Source of the DNA: Bacteroidaceae bacterium
GTDB taxonomy: Bacteria; Bacteroidota; Bacteroidia; Bacteroidales; Bacteroidaceae
Length of the DNA stretch: 64,000 bases
Assembly: GCA_017552435.1 (NCBI GenBank)
Contig: JAFZPZ010000015.1
Span: forward strand, 1 to 64,000
Direction: 5' to 3'
The position numbers were made by a program, and so were the translations under genes. Under the pieces are notes generated by a model, which ran no database searches, had not been told where the DNA came from, and worked only from the letters and a program-made list of their open reading frames with translations. Each line of letters begins with the position of its first letter. Position 1 is the first letter of the stretch. Shown here piece after piece: positions 7,944 to 15,939 of this stretch.

Positions 7944-9587
7944 ATGGATATGAAAAAGTCTATCATCATTGCCGCTGTCCTCATCAGCAGCCTCAGCGGA
8001 TTGTCTGTCAACGCACAGACAACAACAGAGATTCCCGACTACAGTGCCTACATCCTCACGCCGCCTGCTCCCAAGACACCACGTATCAATAGCGCAAAAG
8101 TCTTCGGATCCACTCCCGGAGCTCCTTTCTTCTATTGTATTGCCGCAACGGGTGAACGTCCGATGACCTTCGAGGCCACAGGACTGCCAAAGGGCCTGAA
8201 GCTGGATAAGCAGACTGGTCACATCACAGGAAAAGTGAAGCGTGCCGGCACCTATAAGGTCAAGCTCTATGCCACCAACTCCCTCGGAAAAGCCGAGCGC
8301 GACCTCCGCATCGAGATAGGCAACACCATAGCCCTGACTCCGCCTATGGGCTGGAACTCCTGGAACTGCTGGGGCAGAAGCGTCAGCCAGGAGAAAGTGA
8401 TGAGTTCTGCACGCGCTATGGTCGAGAAAGGACTGGTGAACTACGGATGGACTTACATCAATATCGATGACGGATGGCAGGGCATTCGTGGCGGTAAGCA
8501 CAATGCCATACAGCCCAACGACAAGTTCCCCGCTATGCAGCAACTGGCCGACTCGCTGCACGCCTGGGGCCTGAAGCTGGGCATCTACTCCGGTCCGTGG
8601 GTGGGCACCTACGCAGGGCACGTCGGCAGCTATTCCGATAACTCCGACGGTACCTACGATTGGATTAAAGAGGGCAAGCATGACGAGAACTATCGCTACT
8701 TCCTGCCCGACGATAAGGAAGCCCGCAGACAACACTGGTACCTGGGCATGTATTCCTTCGCAGAGAACGATGCCCGTCAGTGGGCCGACTGGGGGGTCGA
8801 TTACCTGAAATATGACTGGAATCCCAACGACTACTACCATACCATAGAGATGTGGGAAGCCCTGCATGATACGGGTCGTGACATCATCCTCAGCCTTTCC
8901 AACTCGGCGCCCTACGGCTCTGCACCCGTCTGGCTGGAGAAGTCCAACTGCTACCGCACTACGGGTGACATCCGCGACAACTGGGAGAGCTTCTCTAAGA
9001 TTGGCTTCGAGGGACAGGATCTGTGGATTGCCTTCAATCGTCCCGGCCACTGGGCAGATGCTGACATGCTGGTTCTCGGAATGGTTGGTTGGGGACCTAA
9101 CCTGCACTATACCCGCCTGACGCCTGACGAGCAGTACACGCATATCTCCCTCTGGGCATTGCTGGCTTCTCCGATGCTCATCGGGTGTGACATGGCACAG
9201 CTCGACCCATTCACCATCAGCCTGCTTTGTAACAACGAGGTGAACGACATCAACCAAGACCCGCTGGGCATTCAGGCCTATCCTCGCTACAGGAGCAAGG
9301 ACTATGTCACCTACGTCAAGCAGCTGGAGGACGGCTCTATGGCTGTGGGTCTCTTCAACCTCTCAGATAAGCCGCAGACCATTGGTTTCGTGCCTCACTC
9401 CCTCGGCATGCGTGCTCCGCAGACCATCCGCGACGTATGGCGCCAGCAGGACCTCAAGACCATCGATGCCAAGGAACGCTTCGACACCGAAGTGAACCCG
9501 CACGGCGTGGTGCTCCTGAAACTCTATCCCGGCAACCCGCGTCGCCGCATCGTGGAATCAGCACGTGGCGTGGAGCGAAAGATTTGA
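7944..9587 (+). CDS. Exported GH27 alpha-galactosidase-like enzyme
   Basis: 547 residues: signal peptide (cut after VNAQ), an Ig-like N-domain at about 50-125 (GLPKGLKLDKQTGHITG is a typical putative-Ig motif), then a GH27 TIM barrel starting TPPMGWNSWNCWG. The nucleophile is Asp291 in KYDWN and the acid/base Asp342 in TTGDIRDNW; both match clan GH-D enzymes. WADADMLVLG and MLIGCDMAQL also fit. A beta-sandwich C-domain closes the protein. GH27 removes alpha-D-galactose or alpha-GalNAc; the exact specificity cannot be read here. It follows the GH109 gene and precedes MmcQ/YjbR by 6 bp, so the transcript may continue. ATGs at 7944 and 7950 are both possible starts and differ by two residues. 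Confidence 0.88.
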   Translation: MDMKKSIIIAAVLISSLSGLSVNAQTTTEIPDYSAYILTPPAPKTPRINSAKVFGSTPGAPFFYCIAATGERPMTFEATGLPKGLKLDKQTGHITGKVKRAGTYKVKLYATNSLGKAERDLRIEIGNTIALTPPMGWNSWNCWGRSVSQEKVMSSARAMVEKGLVNYGWTYINIDDGWQGIRGGKHNAIQPNDKFPAMQQLADSLHAWGLKLGIYSGPWVGTYAGHVGSYSDNSDGTYDWIKEGKHDENYRYFLPDDKEARRQHWYLGMYSFAENDARQWADWGVDYLKYDWNPNDYYHTIEMWEALHDTGRDIILSLSNSAPYGSAPVWLEKSNCYRTTGDIRDNWESFSKIGFEGQDLWIAFNRPGHWADADMLVLGMVGWGPNLHYTRLTPDEQYTHISLWALLASPMLIGCDMAQLDPFTISLLCNNEVNDINQDPLGIQAYPRYRSKDYVTYVKQLEDGSMAVGLFNLSDKPQTIGFVPHSLGMRAPQTIRDVWRQQDLKTIDAKERFDTEVNPHGVVLLKLYPGNPRRRIVESARGVERKI

Positions 9588-9593
9588 ATCGAT

Positions 9594-9962
9594 ATGAACA
9601 TTGAGCAAGTACGGGAATACACATTGTCACTCCCTGGCGTAACGGAAGACCAGGCATTTGGAGATGACGTTCTCAACTTCCGCCTGGAAGGAAAGATATT
9701 CGTATGCCTTTGGTTGGGTGGTGGCAAGCATGACATGCAGTATTCCGAGCCAAGACTTGCCCTGAAACTGGCACCGGAAAGGAACGAGGAACTCAGGGAA
9801 AGGTTCTCGGCCGTTACACCCGCCTGGCATTGGAACAAGACGCATTGGAGCGACGTGTATTACGAGCAACTGGAAGACTCGCTGGTCAAGGATTGGATTA
9901 GAGAGTCATATCACCTCGTAGCATCAAAACTCCCCAAGATAGTCCGACAAAGGTATATATAA
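9594..9962 (+). CDS. MmcQ/YjbR family protein
   Basis: 122 residues, cytosolic. MNIEQVREYTLSLPGVTEDQ, the central LALKLAPERNEEL and VTPAWHWNKTHWSDV are the standard MmcQ/YjbR signature (CyaY-like fold, possible DNA binding). The length is typical. It starts 6 bp after the GH27 gene, but such genes are common and mobile in order, so a functional link with the glycosidases is not implied. The biochemical role of the family is unknown. Confidence 0.85.
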   Translation: MNIEQVREYTLSLPGVTEDQAFGDDVLNFRLEGKIFVCLWLGGGKHDMQYSEPRLALKLAPERNEELRERFSAVTPAWHWNKTHWSDVYYEQLEDSLVKDWIRESYHLVASKLPKIVRQRYI

Positions 9963-9989
9963 TGAACATATTGATTCTGTCATGTTTGG

Positions 9990-10508
9990 ATGGAAACTGA
10001 AAGACTGATATTACGTCCCTGGCAGGATAGTGATGCCGAGGCGCTCTACAAATATGCCAGCGACCCTGATGTGGGGCCTCGTGCAGGATGGCCGCCACAT
10101 AAAAGTGTGGAGGAGAGTCTGGAGATTATCCGCACCATCTTCGGCAATGACCGCACATGGGCTATCGTATTGAAAGAGACGGGTGAGCCTATCGGTTGTA
10201 TTGGCTATTTCATCTACGGAGAGAGCAACATCAACATCGGCGAGAACGATGTCGAGGCAGGCTACTGGATAGCTAAGCCATATTGGAACCAGGGCATCTG
10301 TACGGAGGCGCTGCGACTGTTGATTGACTACTGCTTCAACGAAAAGAAGTTCCAGACCATCTGGAGCGACTTCTTTGTGGACAATCCTGCTTCTGGCCGC
10401 GTGATGGAGAAATGCGGCTTCCGCGATACGGGCGAAATCAACTACTGCAGCAAACTACAGCTTGGCAGCGACCGTCCCGTGAAAGTTATGAAGTTGGAAC
10501 GAATCTAA
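9990..10508 (+). CDS. GNAT acetyltransferase, RimJ/RimL type
   Basis: 172 residues. TERLILRPW at the N-terminus, PIGCIGYF on beta-4, EAGYWIAKPYWNQGICTEA (acetyl-CoA binding region with the QGICTEA loop) and NPASGRVMEKCGFRDTG are the hallmarks of the Acetyltransf_3 branch that acetylates N-termini or small molecules. It begins 27 bp after MmcQ/YjbR on the same strand. It is followed by a GC-rich hairpin. Substrate unknown. Confidence 0.88.
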   Translation: METERLILRPWQDSDAEALYKYASDPDVGPRAGWPPHKSVEESLEIIRTIFGNDRTWAIVLKETGEPIGCIGYFIYGESNINIGENDVEAGYWIAKPYWNQGICTEALRLLIDYCFNEKKFQTIWSDFFVDNPASGRVMEKCGFRDTGEINYCSKLQLGSDRPVKVMKLERI

Positions 10509-10530
10509 CGGATGGAGAAACCATTATGAA

Positions 10531-10568
10531 ACCGCCGGCACACCCCATCCAAGGAGCCTGCCGGCGGT
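10531..10568 (+). terminator. Strong hairpin after the GNAT gene
   Basis: ACCGCCGGCA (10531-10540) is perfectly complementary to TGCCGGCGGT (10559-10568) with an 18-base loop. The T-rich stretch begins a few bases later (ATTTTTAATTTTT). Probable end of the 0.9-10.5 kb transcript. Confidence 0.65.
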
Positions 10569-10599
10569 TAATCATTTTTAATTTTTGATTTTCAATTCC

Positions 10600-10624
10600 T
10601 CCCCCTAAAGGGGGTCGGGGGGTC
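10600..10624 (-). repeat. GC-rich palindromic repeat, copy 1
   Basis: CCCCCTAAAGGGGG followed by TCGGGGGGTC; in minus orientation it reads as the dispersed element with core CCCCCTTTAGGGGG. It lies directly downstream of the HU-tail remnant. Confidence 0.75.
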
Positions 10625-10672
10625 CTACTCCGCGTCCCCGATTGGGCCATTGCCACCATCATCGTCGCCAGC
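10625..10672 (-). pseudogene. Remnant of an HU-like gene 3' end
   Basis: Read on the minus strand this stretch codes GDDDGGNGPIGDAE and a stop (TAG at 10625-10627). That is nearly the same as the end of the HU-like protein at 1-325 (GDDGGGDGPIGDAE). A stop codon lies directly upstream in frame, so only about 15 codons remain. The codons differ from those of the complete gene, which suggests an old paralogue rather than a recent copy. Confidence 0.6.
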
Positions 10673-10713
10673 CTAACTGTGCTGTTATCACATATCTTTT
10701 CTCGAGCCATAGC

Positions 10714-11048
10714 ATGTTTGTAACGGTTACAAGACCCGTTTTTCTTTTCGGGAAGGTTTTGCAACGATTACAAAGCTCCGTTTTTCTTCTCGGGAAGGTT
10801 TTGTAACGATTACAAAGCTCTGTTTTTCTTCTCGGGAAGGTTTTGTAACGATTACAAAGCTCTGTTTTTCTTCACGGGAAGGTTTTGTAACGATTACAAA
10901 GCTCTGTTTTTCTTTTCGGGAAGGTTTTGCAACGATTACAAAGCTCCGTTTTTCTTTTCGGGAAGGTTTTGTAACGATTACAAAGCTCCGTTTTTCTTCT
11001 CGGCAAGGTTTTGTAACGATTACAATGCTATATTTCTTTTCTCGGGAG
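10714..11048. repeat. Array of about eight 42-bp repeats with a central palindrome
   Basis: Units begin GGTTTTG at 10755, 10797, 10839, 10881, 10923, 10965 and 11007, exactly 42 bp apart, with a diverged first unit at 10714 (41 bp) and a trailing half-unit at 11049. Each unit holds the perfect inverted repeat TTTGTAACGATTACAAA (or a one-base variant) and a second imperfect one, CTTCTCGGGAAG. 42 bp is four helical turns, so all palindromes face the same side of the DNA. The array lies about 200 bp before the nhaA promoter. An open minus-strand frame across it merely translates the repeat into a 14-residue period and is not called as a gene. Confidence 0.9.
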
Positions 11049-11251
11049 GGTTTCGGCGGTGCGCCGAAGGTGAGATTTTTTTCAAATGGTGCAATTGGTA
11101 GCAAGAAAACTTTTTGATTTCCCCTATATTTTAAGGTTTTTCACAATTACCCCTAGGCGGAACTTGCGCTCCTGTAGGTCTTCGTTTGGTGTTCAGGTGG
11201 CAAAGGCGGAGTCCGTATCGCTCGACAATAAAAATAAAAAAACAGTTTTAT

Positions 11252-11282
11252 TTTGTATTTCGCTCGCTTATTCGTAACTTTG
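11252..11282 (+). promoter_or_regulatory. nhaA promoter (cassette with CGCTCGCTTATTCGTA spacer)
   Basis: TTTG at 11252-11255, 19-bp spacer, perfect TAnnTTTG box (TAACTTTG) at 11275-11282, 20 bp before the nhaA ATG. The spacer and -7 box are almost identical to two minus-strand promoters before tkt at 43568-43673. Confidence 0.85.
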
Positions 11283-11302
11283 CAGGCGAATTGTAGTGAA
11301 TA

Positions 11303-12649
11303 ATGGAAAATAATTATCCGTTCATAAGCATGCTGCGCAAGTATGTGAGCAGCAGCGTCCTTCTGGTGATTGCCACCATTGCAGCCCTCATTATTGCCAA
11401 CAGTCCCTGGGGCGACCTCTACCGCAGCTTCTGGGAACTGCCCGTCAGCCTCAGTCTTGGAGACTTCAACATCTACAGCCATGGCGGCCGTGCCATGACG
11501 CTGGGCGAATTCATCAACGACTATCTGATGGCTATCTTCTTCCTCAGTGTCGGACTGGAGATAAAGCGCGAAATACTCTGCGGCGAGCTGTCGAGCATGA
11601 AGAAAGCCTTGGCTCCGATTATCGGGGCGTGCGGCGGCATGATTATACCAGTTGTCGTCTTCTTCCTGATTTGCCCGAAAGACCCGGCTATGGAGCGCGG
11701 TATGGCCATACCGATGGCTACCGACATTGCCTTCTCGCTGGGCTGTCTGAGTATCTTCAGCAAGCGATGCCCGGTAAGCCTGAAGGTATTCCTTGCAGCC
11801 CTTGCCGTTGCCGACGACCTGGGCGGCATCATCGTCATTGCCATCCGCTACACAGAGCACCTGAACCTCTGGTATCTGCTCGCCTCTGCTGGCATCGTTG
11901 CGGTGCTCTGCATCGGTAACTGGCGCGGAGTTCGCACGAAGGCTTTCTACTTCAACACGGGTTTCTTGCTGTGGTTCTGCATGCTGGGCAGCGGCGTCCA
12001 CGCCACCATTGCCGGTGTCGTGCTGGCATTCTGCGTTCCTGCCAACATCCCCAAAGGCACGAAATACTACATCGAGCGCATCCGCCATCAGCTGGAACAC
12101 TTCCCATCTACCGTCGTGACATATACCGACCGCAACAAGCCCGTCGTGCTCAGCGATGAGGAAATAGCCTTGCTAAAGAGCGTGGAATCGGCCAGTGACC
12201 ACCTCATCAGTCCCTTGCAGGACTTGGAGGACATTCTGAAGATGTCCGTCAACTACCACATCATCCCGCTCTTTGCCTTTGCCAATGCTGGCGTCAACCT
12301 GGAGGGAATGAACCTGATGAGCCTCTTCTCGGGTGTCGGTCTGGCCGTCTTCCTGGGCTTGGTTATCGGCAAGTTCTGCGGTGTGCTGAGCTTCTCGTGG
12401 CTGGGCATCAAGCTGGGCTTCATCCAGATGCCCGAGAATGCCAACTGGAAGTCCTTCGCCAGCATCTGCATGCTGTGCGGCATCGGCTTCACCGTCAGCA
12501 TGTTCATGGCATCGCTGAGCTATCCCTCGGCCGAACATGCAGACTTCCTGAACGACGCCAAGCTGGGCATCCTGTGTGGCACCATCACCAGCGCCATCCT
12601 CGGCTGCCTGATGCTGAACCACTTTCTGCCGAAAGAGATTAAGGATTAG
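11303..12649 (+). CDS. nhaA: Na+/H+ antiporter NhaA
   Basis: 448 residues, inner-membrane protein with about 12 helices. The family core is clear: GEFINDYLMAIFFLSVGLEIKRE, MATDIAFSLG (Asp141, equivalent of E. coli Asp133) and AVADDLGG (Asp171-Asp172, the ion-binding aspartate pair). It exchanges two H+ for one Na+ to control pH and sodium. It is about 60 residues longer than E. coli NhaA owing to a hydrophilic loop at about 250-310, common in Bacteroidota. It has its own promoter, and its final codons and stop (GATTAG) are part of a 7-bp tandem repeat. Confidence 0.95.
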   Translation: MENNYPFISMLRKYVSSSVLLVIATIAALIIANSPWGDLYRSFWELPVSLSLGDFNIYSHGGRAMTLGEFINDYLMAIFFLSVGLEIKREILCGELSSMKKALAPIIGACGGMIIPVVVFFLICPKDPAMERGMAIPMATDIAFSLGCLSIFSKRCPVSLKVFLAALAVADDLGGIIVIAIRYTEHLNLWYLLASAGIVAVLCIGNWRGVRTKAFYFNTGFLLWFCMLGSGVHATIAGVVLAFCVPANIPKGTKYYIERIRHQLEHFPSTVVTYTDRNKPVVLSDEEIALLKSVESASDHLISPLQDLEDILKMSVNYHIIPLFAFANAGVNLEGMNLMSLFSGVGLAVFLGLVIGKFCGVLSFSWLGIKLGFIQMPENANWKSFASICMLCGIGFTVSMFMASLSYPSAEHADFLNDAKLGILCGTITSAILGCLMLNHFLPKEIKD

Positions 12650-12675
12650 GGATTAGGGATTAAGGATTAAGGATT
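12637..12675. repeat. 7-bp tandem repeat (GATTAGG type) at the nhaA stop codon
   Basis: Five and a half units of GATTAAG/GATTAGG in register. The nhaA stop codon lies inside the second unit. Confidence 0.85.
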
Positions 12676-12690
12676 TTCGTCTTAACGAAA
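12675..12690. terminator. Weak hairpin between convergent nhaA and GH92
   Basis: TTTCGT CTTA ACGAAA forms a 6-bp stem in the 61-bp gap between the two gene ends. There is no T tract, so this is tentative. Confidence 0.35.
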
Positions 12691-12710
12691 TAACGAATCG
12701 TCGGCTTTAA

Positions 12711-14924
12711 TCATTCCCCAACGATGATGCGAAGTTCCTTTCCTTTTGCCAGGTCTTCATGCTTCACGAACCATCCCTTCAGCGGCTGTCCCCCGACGGT
12801 GATGCTCTTGATGCGTTCGCCTCGGCCTTCCTTGACGATATCGAATGTCTGACCGTTGCCAAGCGTGAAATGGACGCGGTCGAAGAGCGGCACCGTTACG
12901 ATGTACTCGGGGTCTGCCGGCGAATAGGTGTAGATGCCGATGGCGTTGAGCACATACCACGACGACATCTCGCCGGCATCGTCCATTCCTGCGTATGCAA
13001 GTCCTTCCTTACCCATCCCGTAGTATTTATGCATGAGGGTGTTCAGCACGTGCTGCGCCTTCTCCTGTTTGTCGATGAAGTAGTAGGTATAGGGAATGCT
13101 GTGGCCGGGCTGGTTGCCGTGACAATAAGTGCCTAAGTAGCCGGTCAGGTTCCAAGCCTCGTATCCGCCGTTGGGTACGGTGAAGAGCGAGTCGAGCTTC
13201 TGTTCAACGGCCTGTTTCGATGGATAGAGCGCAATCATCCCTTTGGGGTCGTGCGGCGCGAAGAAGAGCGAGTTCCAGGCGTCTGCCTCGCGATACATAT
13301 ATTGATAGTAGGGATAGTTGGGGCGGAAGTCCTCTATCCACAAGCCTTTGCCGTCGCGCAGCACTTTTCCTCGCCAAAAGCCCGTGCTGGGATCGAAGAG
13401 TGTCTTGTAGTTCTGCGAGTGCTGGAGCAGCATCTTTTCGTTCTTCTTGTCCTTCAGTTCGTGGGCCACAAGTGCTGTGGCATAGTCGTCGTAGGCATAC
13501 TCCAACGTCTTTGTTACTGCGCCCTTGTACTCGTCCTCGGTCGGCACATTGGTAGTATCCTTCTCCGAAATCCATCCGCGCTCCAAGTATTCGTTCAAAT
13601 AGGGACGGCCACCGCGACCTGGTACCGTTGCGCTCTTCAGCATCAGGGCATAAGCCCGGCCGAGGTCGAAGTCACGCAGACCGCGCAACCATGACCCAGC
13701 CACAAATGTCGAGGCATGGTCGCCGTGGAAGAACGTAGGCATATAGCCGCCGCGTTTCTCGCCTCGGTCTATGCACGAACGGATGATGTCCGTTGCCACG
13801 TCGGGGGTAACCATGCCCAGCAGGATGAGTTTGTTCCTGTAGGTATCCCAGAAGGAGGGGTTGGTGTAGAAGCGCCAATCGGCCTTCACCACCTGCCCAC
13901 GGTCGTCGCGGTATTCACCGTTCACGTCGCTGCGCAGGTGTGGGAAGAGGAAGGTGCGGTAGAAAGTGGAATAGAGCATCCTGCGCTCTGCCTCGGTGCC
14001 GCCCTCCACCTGAATGTGTCCCAAGATGTCCTCCCAGATTCTGTCGGCGTCGTTTCGTACCTCATCGAAAGACTTGCCAGCCAGCTCTGCCTGCAGATTC
14101 TCTTTTGCGTTCTCGATGCTGACGAAGGAGAAACCGATTTTCACCTCCAAACGTCTCCCTGCCATGAGACCTTCGGACACTTTCTCGTCCCCTCGAGTCA
14201 GGAGACGTGGAATATTGAAACTGACGATTGCCACCGGTTGATCGACGCCTTTCTCCAGTTCAATGCTTGCAATATCCTCCGAGCAGATGGCATAGAAATA
14301 GATACGCCCCTCGCCATCTTGGAAGCCCTCGAAACTGCGACCGTCATCATTTTTCCGTATGTCCCAACGACGCGGTCTGTTGTTGGAACGTGTAATGTCA
14401 ACGAGCAGACTCCACTCGTCGCCCTGACGGAAGGTGTAACGGTGGTAACCGCAGCGCAGGGTGGAAGTCAACTCGGCATCCACACAATAGCGGTCGAGGA
14501 ATACGCGGTAATACCCAGGATGCGCTTCCTCGTTCTCATGACTGAACGAGGAGTAATAGTTGTCGGGCTCCCAGTCTCCCTCCTTGGTTACTGGCAGAAT
14601 GGGCAGGTGTAGCAAGTTCCAATGGCCCTTGCTGGTGTGCGCAAAACCGAAAATGAGGCTGTCCTCGTACTGATAGCCCGAACCGCTGCGGTACATCGTG
14701 ACGGGAGTGAGCTGCACCATCGCATTCGGCAAAGCAGCACCCGGGAACGTCTCTGCTCCCCAGGGACGCTTTTTCTCTGTCCGTATGTAGCCCAGGTCTT
14801 CTGGAGTCCAAAGCGTTGTGGTGCCCATAAACGGATTCACATACTGCGTTACGCCCTGAGCACAGGTGACGGAAGGGCCAAGTACCGAGAGGACGATACT
14901 GATAATAAAGAGGCAAGTTCTCAT
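12711..14924 (-). CDS. Exported GH92 alpha-mannosidase
   Basis: 737 residues with a signal peptide (MRTCLFIISIVLSVLGPSVTCAQ). The GH92 N-domain shows QYVNPFMGT and FPGAALPNAMVQLTP; the catalytic domain has MLYSTFYRTFLFPHL, FHGDHASTFVAGSWLRGL and GMDDAGEMSSWYVLNAIG, the Asp-rich loop that binds calcium and supplies the general base in this inverting family. GH92 trims alpha-mannose from N-glycans or yeast mannan. It diverges from the GDPD gene across a 224-bp region with promoters on both strands and converges on nhaA. A second GH92 of the same length but different sequence is coded at 26851-29064. Confidence 0.93.
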   Translation of the reverse strand: MRTCLFIISIVLSVLGPSVTCAQGVTQYVNPFMGTTTLWTPEDLGYIRTEKKRPWGAETFPGAALPNAMVQLTPVTMYRSGSGYQYEDSLIFGFAHTSKGHWNLLHLPILPVTKEGDWEPDNYYSSFSHENEEAHPGYYRVFLDRYCVDAELTSTLRCGYHRYTFRQGDEWSLLVDITRSNNRPRRWDIRKNDDGRSFEGFQDGEGRIYFYAICSEDIASIELEKGVDQPVAIVSFNIPRLLTRGDEKVSEGLMAGRRLEVKIGFSFVSIENAKENLQAELAGKSFDEVRNDADRIWEDILGHIQVEGGTEAERRMLYSTFYRTFLFPHLRSDVNGEYRDDRGQVVKADWRFYTNPSFWDTYRNKLILLGMVTPDVATDIIRSCIDRGEKRGGYMPTFFHGDHASTFVAGSWLRGLRDFDLGRAYALMLKSATVPGRGGRPYLNEYLERGWISEKDTTNVPTEDEYKGAVTKTLEYAYDDYATALVAHELKDKKNEKMLLQHSQNYKTLFDPSTGFWRGKVLRDGKGLWIEDFRPNYPYYQYMYREADAWNSLFFAPHDPKGMIALYPSKQAVEQKLDSLFTVPNGGYEAWNLTGYLGTYCHGNQPGHSIPYTYYFIDKQEKAQHVLNTLMHKYYGMGKEGLAYAGMDDAGEMSSWYVLNAIGIYTYSPADPEYIVTVPLFDRVHFTLGNGQTFDIVKEGRGERIKSITVGGQPLKGWFVKHEDLAKGKELRIIVGE

Positions 14925-14966
14925 TTGTCTAATTATATTATGGAGTGAGAATAATGTTTCTGCTCA

Positions 14967-15000
14967 CAAAGTTACACATTTTCCACCATACTATGACAAA
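14967..15000 (-). promoter_or_regulatory. Promoter of the GH92 gene
   Basis: On the minus strand TAACTTTG (14967-14974) is a perfect -7 box, about 40 bp before the GH92 ATG. The nearest TTTG (14997-15000) is 22 bp away, slightly longer than usual. Confidence 0.55.
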
Positions 15001-15074
15001 AAACTCATAGTTTTGCATAAAATTGGCACATAAAAGTCAATTTTGGAAAATAAATTCAGCGTAAAGTCACTTTT

Positions 15075-15097
15075 TTCGTGTAAAAATATTTCACGAA
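15075..15097. promoter_or_regulatory. Inverted repeat in the GDPD promoter
   Basis: TTCGTG (15075-15080) and CACGAA (15092-15097) flank an 11-bp AT spacer and overlap the place of the -33 element. Possible operator. Confidence 0.35.
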
Positions 15098-15110
15098 ACA
15101 TAAAATATCG

Positions 15111-15118
15111 TAAATTTG
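15111..15118 (+). promoter_or_regulatory. -7 box of the GDPD gene
   Basis: TAAATTTG fits TAnnTTTG, 30 bp before the ATG at 15149. The -33 position holds only TTTC (15089-15092). Confidence 0.55.
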
Positions 15119-15148
15119 CATCAAGAACCTTAAATTTAATCGGAAAAT

Positions 15149-15907
15149 ATGTTTAAACATTTTACCTTGTTTCTTTTTGCCCTTTGTTCCCTTAGTGCCT
15201 TGTCGCAACCGCACGTTGTGGCACATCGCGGCTACTGGCGTGCCGATGGCAGCGCCCAGAACTCCATCACTTCGTTCCAGAAGGCTGCCAGCATAGGCTG
15301 TTGGGGCAGTGAGTTCGATGTATGGTTGACAGCAGACGGTGTGCCTGTCGTCTTCCATGATGCAAACGTAAACGGTATCCGTATCGAAGACACCACCTAT
15401 GCTACGCTTATGAATATCCAGCTGAAGAATGGCGAGTTCATCCCCACTCTGCAGCAATACTTGCAAGAAGCCCTGCGATGGCCCGACATACGTTTGATTT
15501 TCGAAGTCAAACCGCATCGCAATGCCAAACGCGATGCTCTGGCTTCAGAAATGTCGGTGGAACTGATAAACATGCTTGGGCTTGCTTCTCGCACCGACTA
15601 TATCTCCTTCAGCAAGAATGCCTGCAAACGCCTTCACGAACTGGCACCCGATGCCAAGATTGCCTATCTGTCTGGCGACTTGGCGCCTCAAGAAGTCAAG
15701 GAAATGGGACTGACTGGTATCGACTACAGCATAGGCACCTTCGACAAGCATCCGGAATGGCCACTCGAAGCGAAGAATCTGGGGCTGGAGGTGAATGTGT
15801 GGACCGTTGACGGCGAGGAAGCGCTCGGCCGCTTCGCCAAAATGCCAGGCATAGACATCATTACCACCAACGACCCGGAAATATTGTTCAATGTAATCAA
15901 GAAATGA
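15149..15907 (+). CDS. Exported glycerophosphodiester phosphodiesterase family protein
   Basis: 252 residues with a signal peptide. The GDPD TIM barrel is shown by HRG (His26-Gly28), E55-F-D57 (metal-binding EFD), LTADGVPVVFHD (His70, catalytic) and IFEVKPH. The C-terminal NVWTVDGEE and DIITTNDPE are also typical. It hydrolyses glycerophosphodiesters to glycerol-3-phosphate and an alcohol; the exported location suggests use of external phospholipid breakdown products. Length is normal. The small AraC-type gene starts 32 bp downstream and is likely in the same transcript. Confidence 0.92.
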   Translation: MFKHFTLFLFALCSLSALSQPHVVAHRGYWRADGSAQNSITSFQKAASIGCWGSEFDVWLTADGVPVVFHDANVNGIRIEDTTYATLMNIQLKNGEFIPTLQQYLQEALRWPDIRLIFEVKPHRNAKRDALASEMSVELINMLGLASRTDYISFSKNACKRLHELAPDAKIAYLSGDLAPQEVKEMGLTGIDYSIGTFDKHPEWPLEAKNLGLEVNVWTVDGEEALGRFAKMPGIDIITTNDPEILFNVIKK

Positions 15908-15939
15908 GCTTTTAACACTTAACCTTATTCATCAATATT

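Noticed and set aside
10714-11048. CRISPR array
   Set aside because: Units are contiguous and similar along the whole 42 bp with no unique spacers, and no cas gene is present.
10727-11104. A 125-codon minus-strand frame with a 14-residue repeat (KPSREEKQSFVIVT)
   Set aside because: It is the direct translation of the 42-bp DNA repeat (42 is a multiple of three), has no recognisable signal or domain, and the conserved feature is the DNA palindrome.
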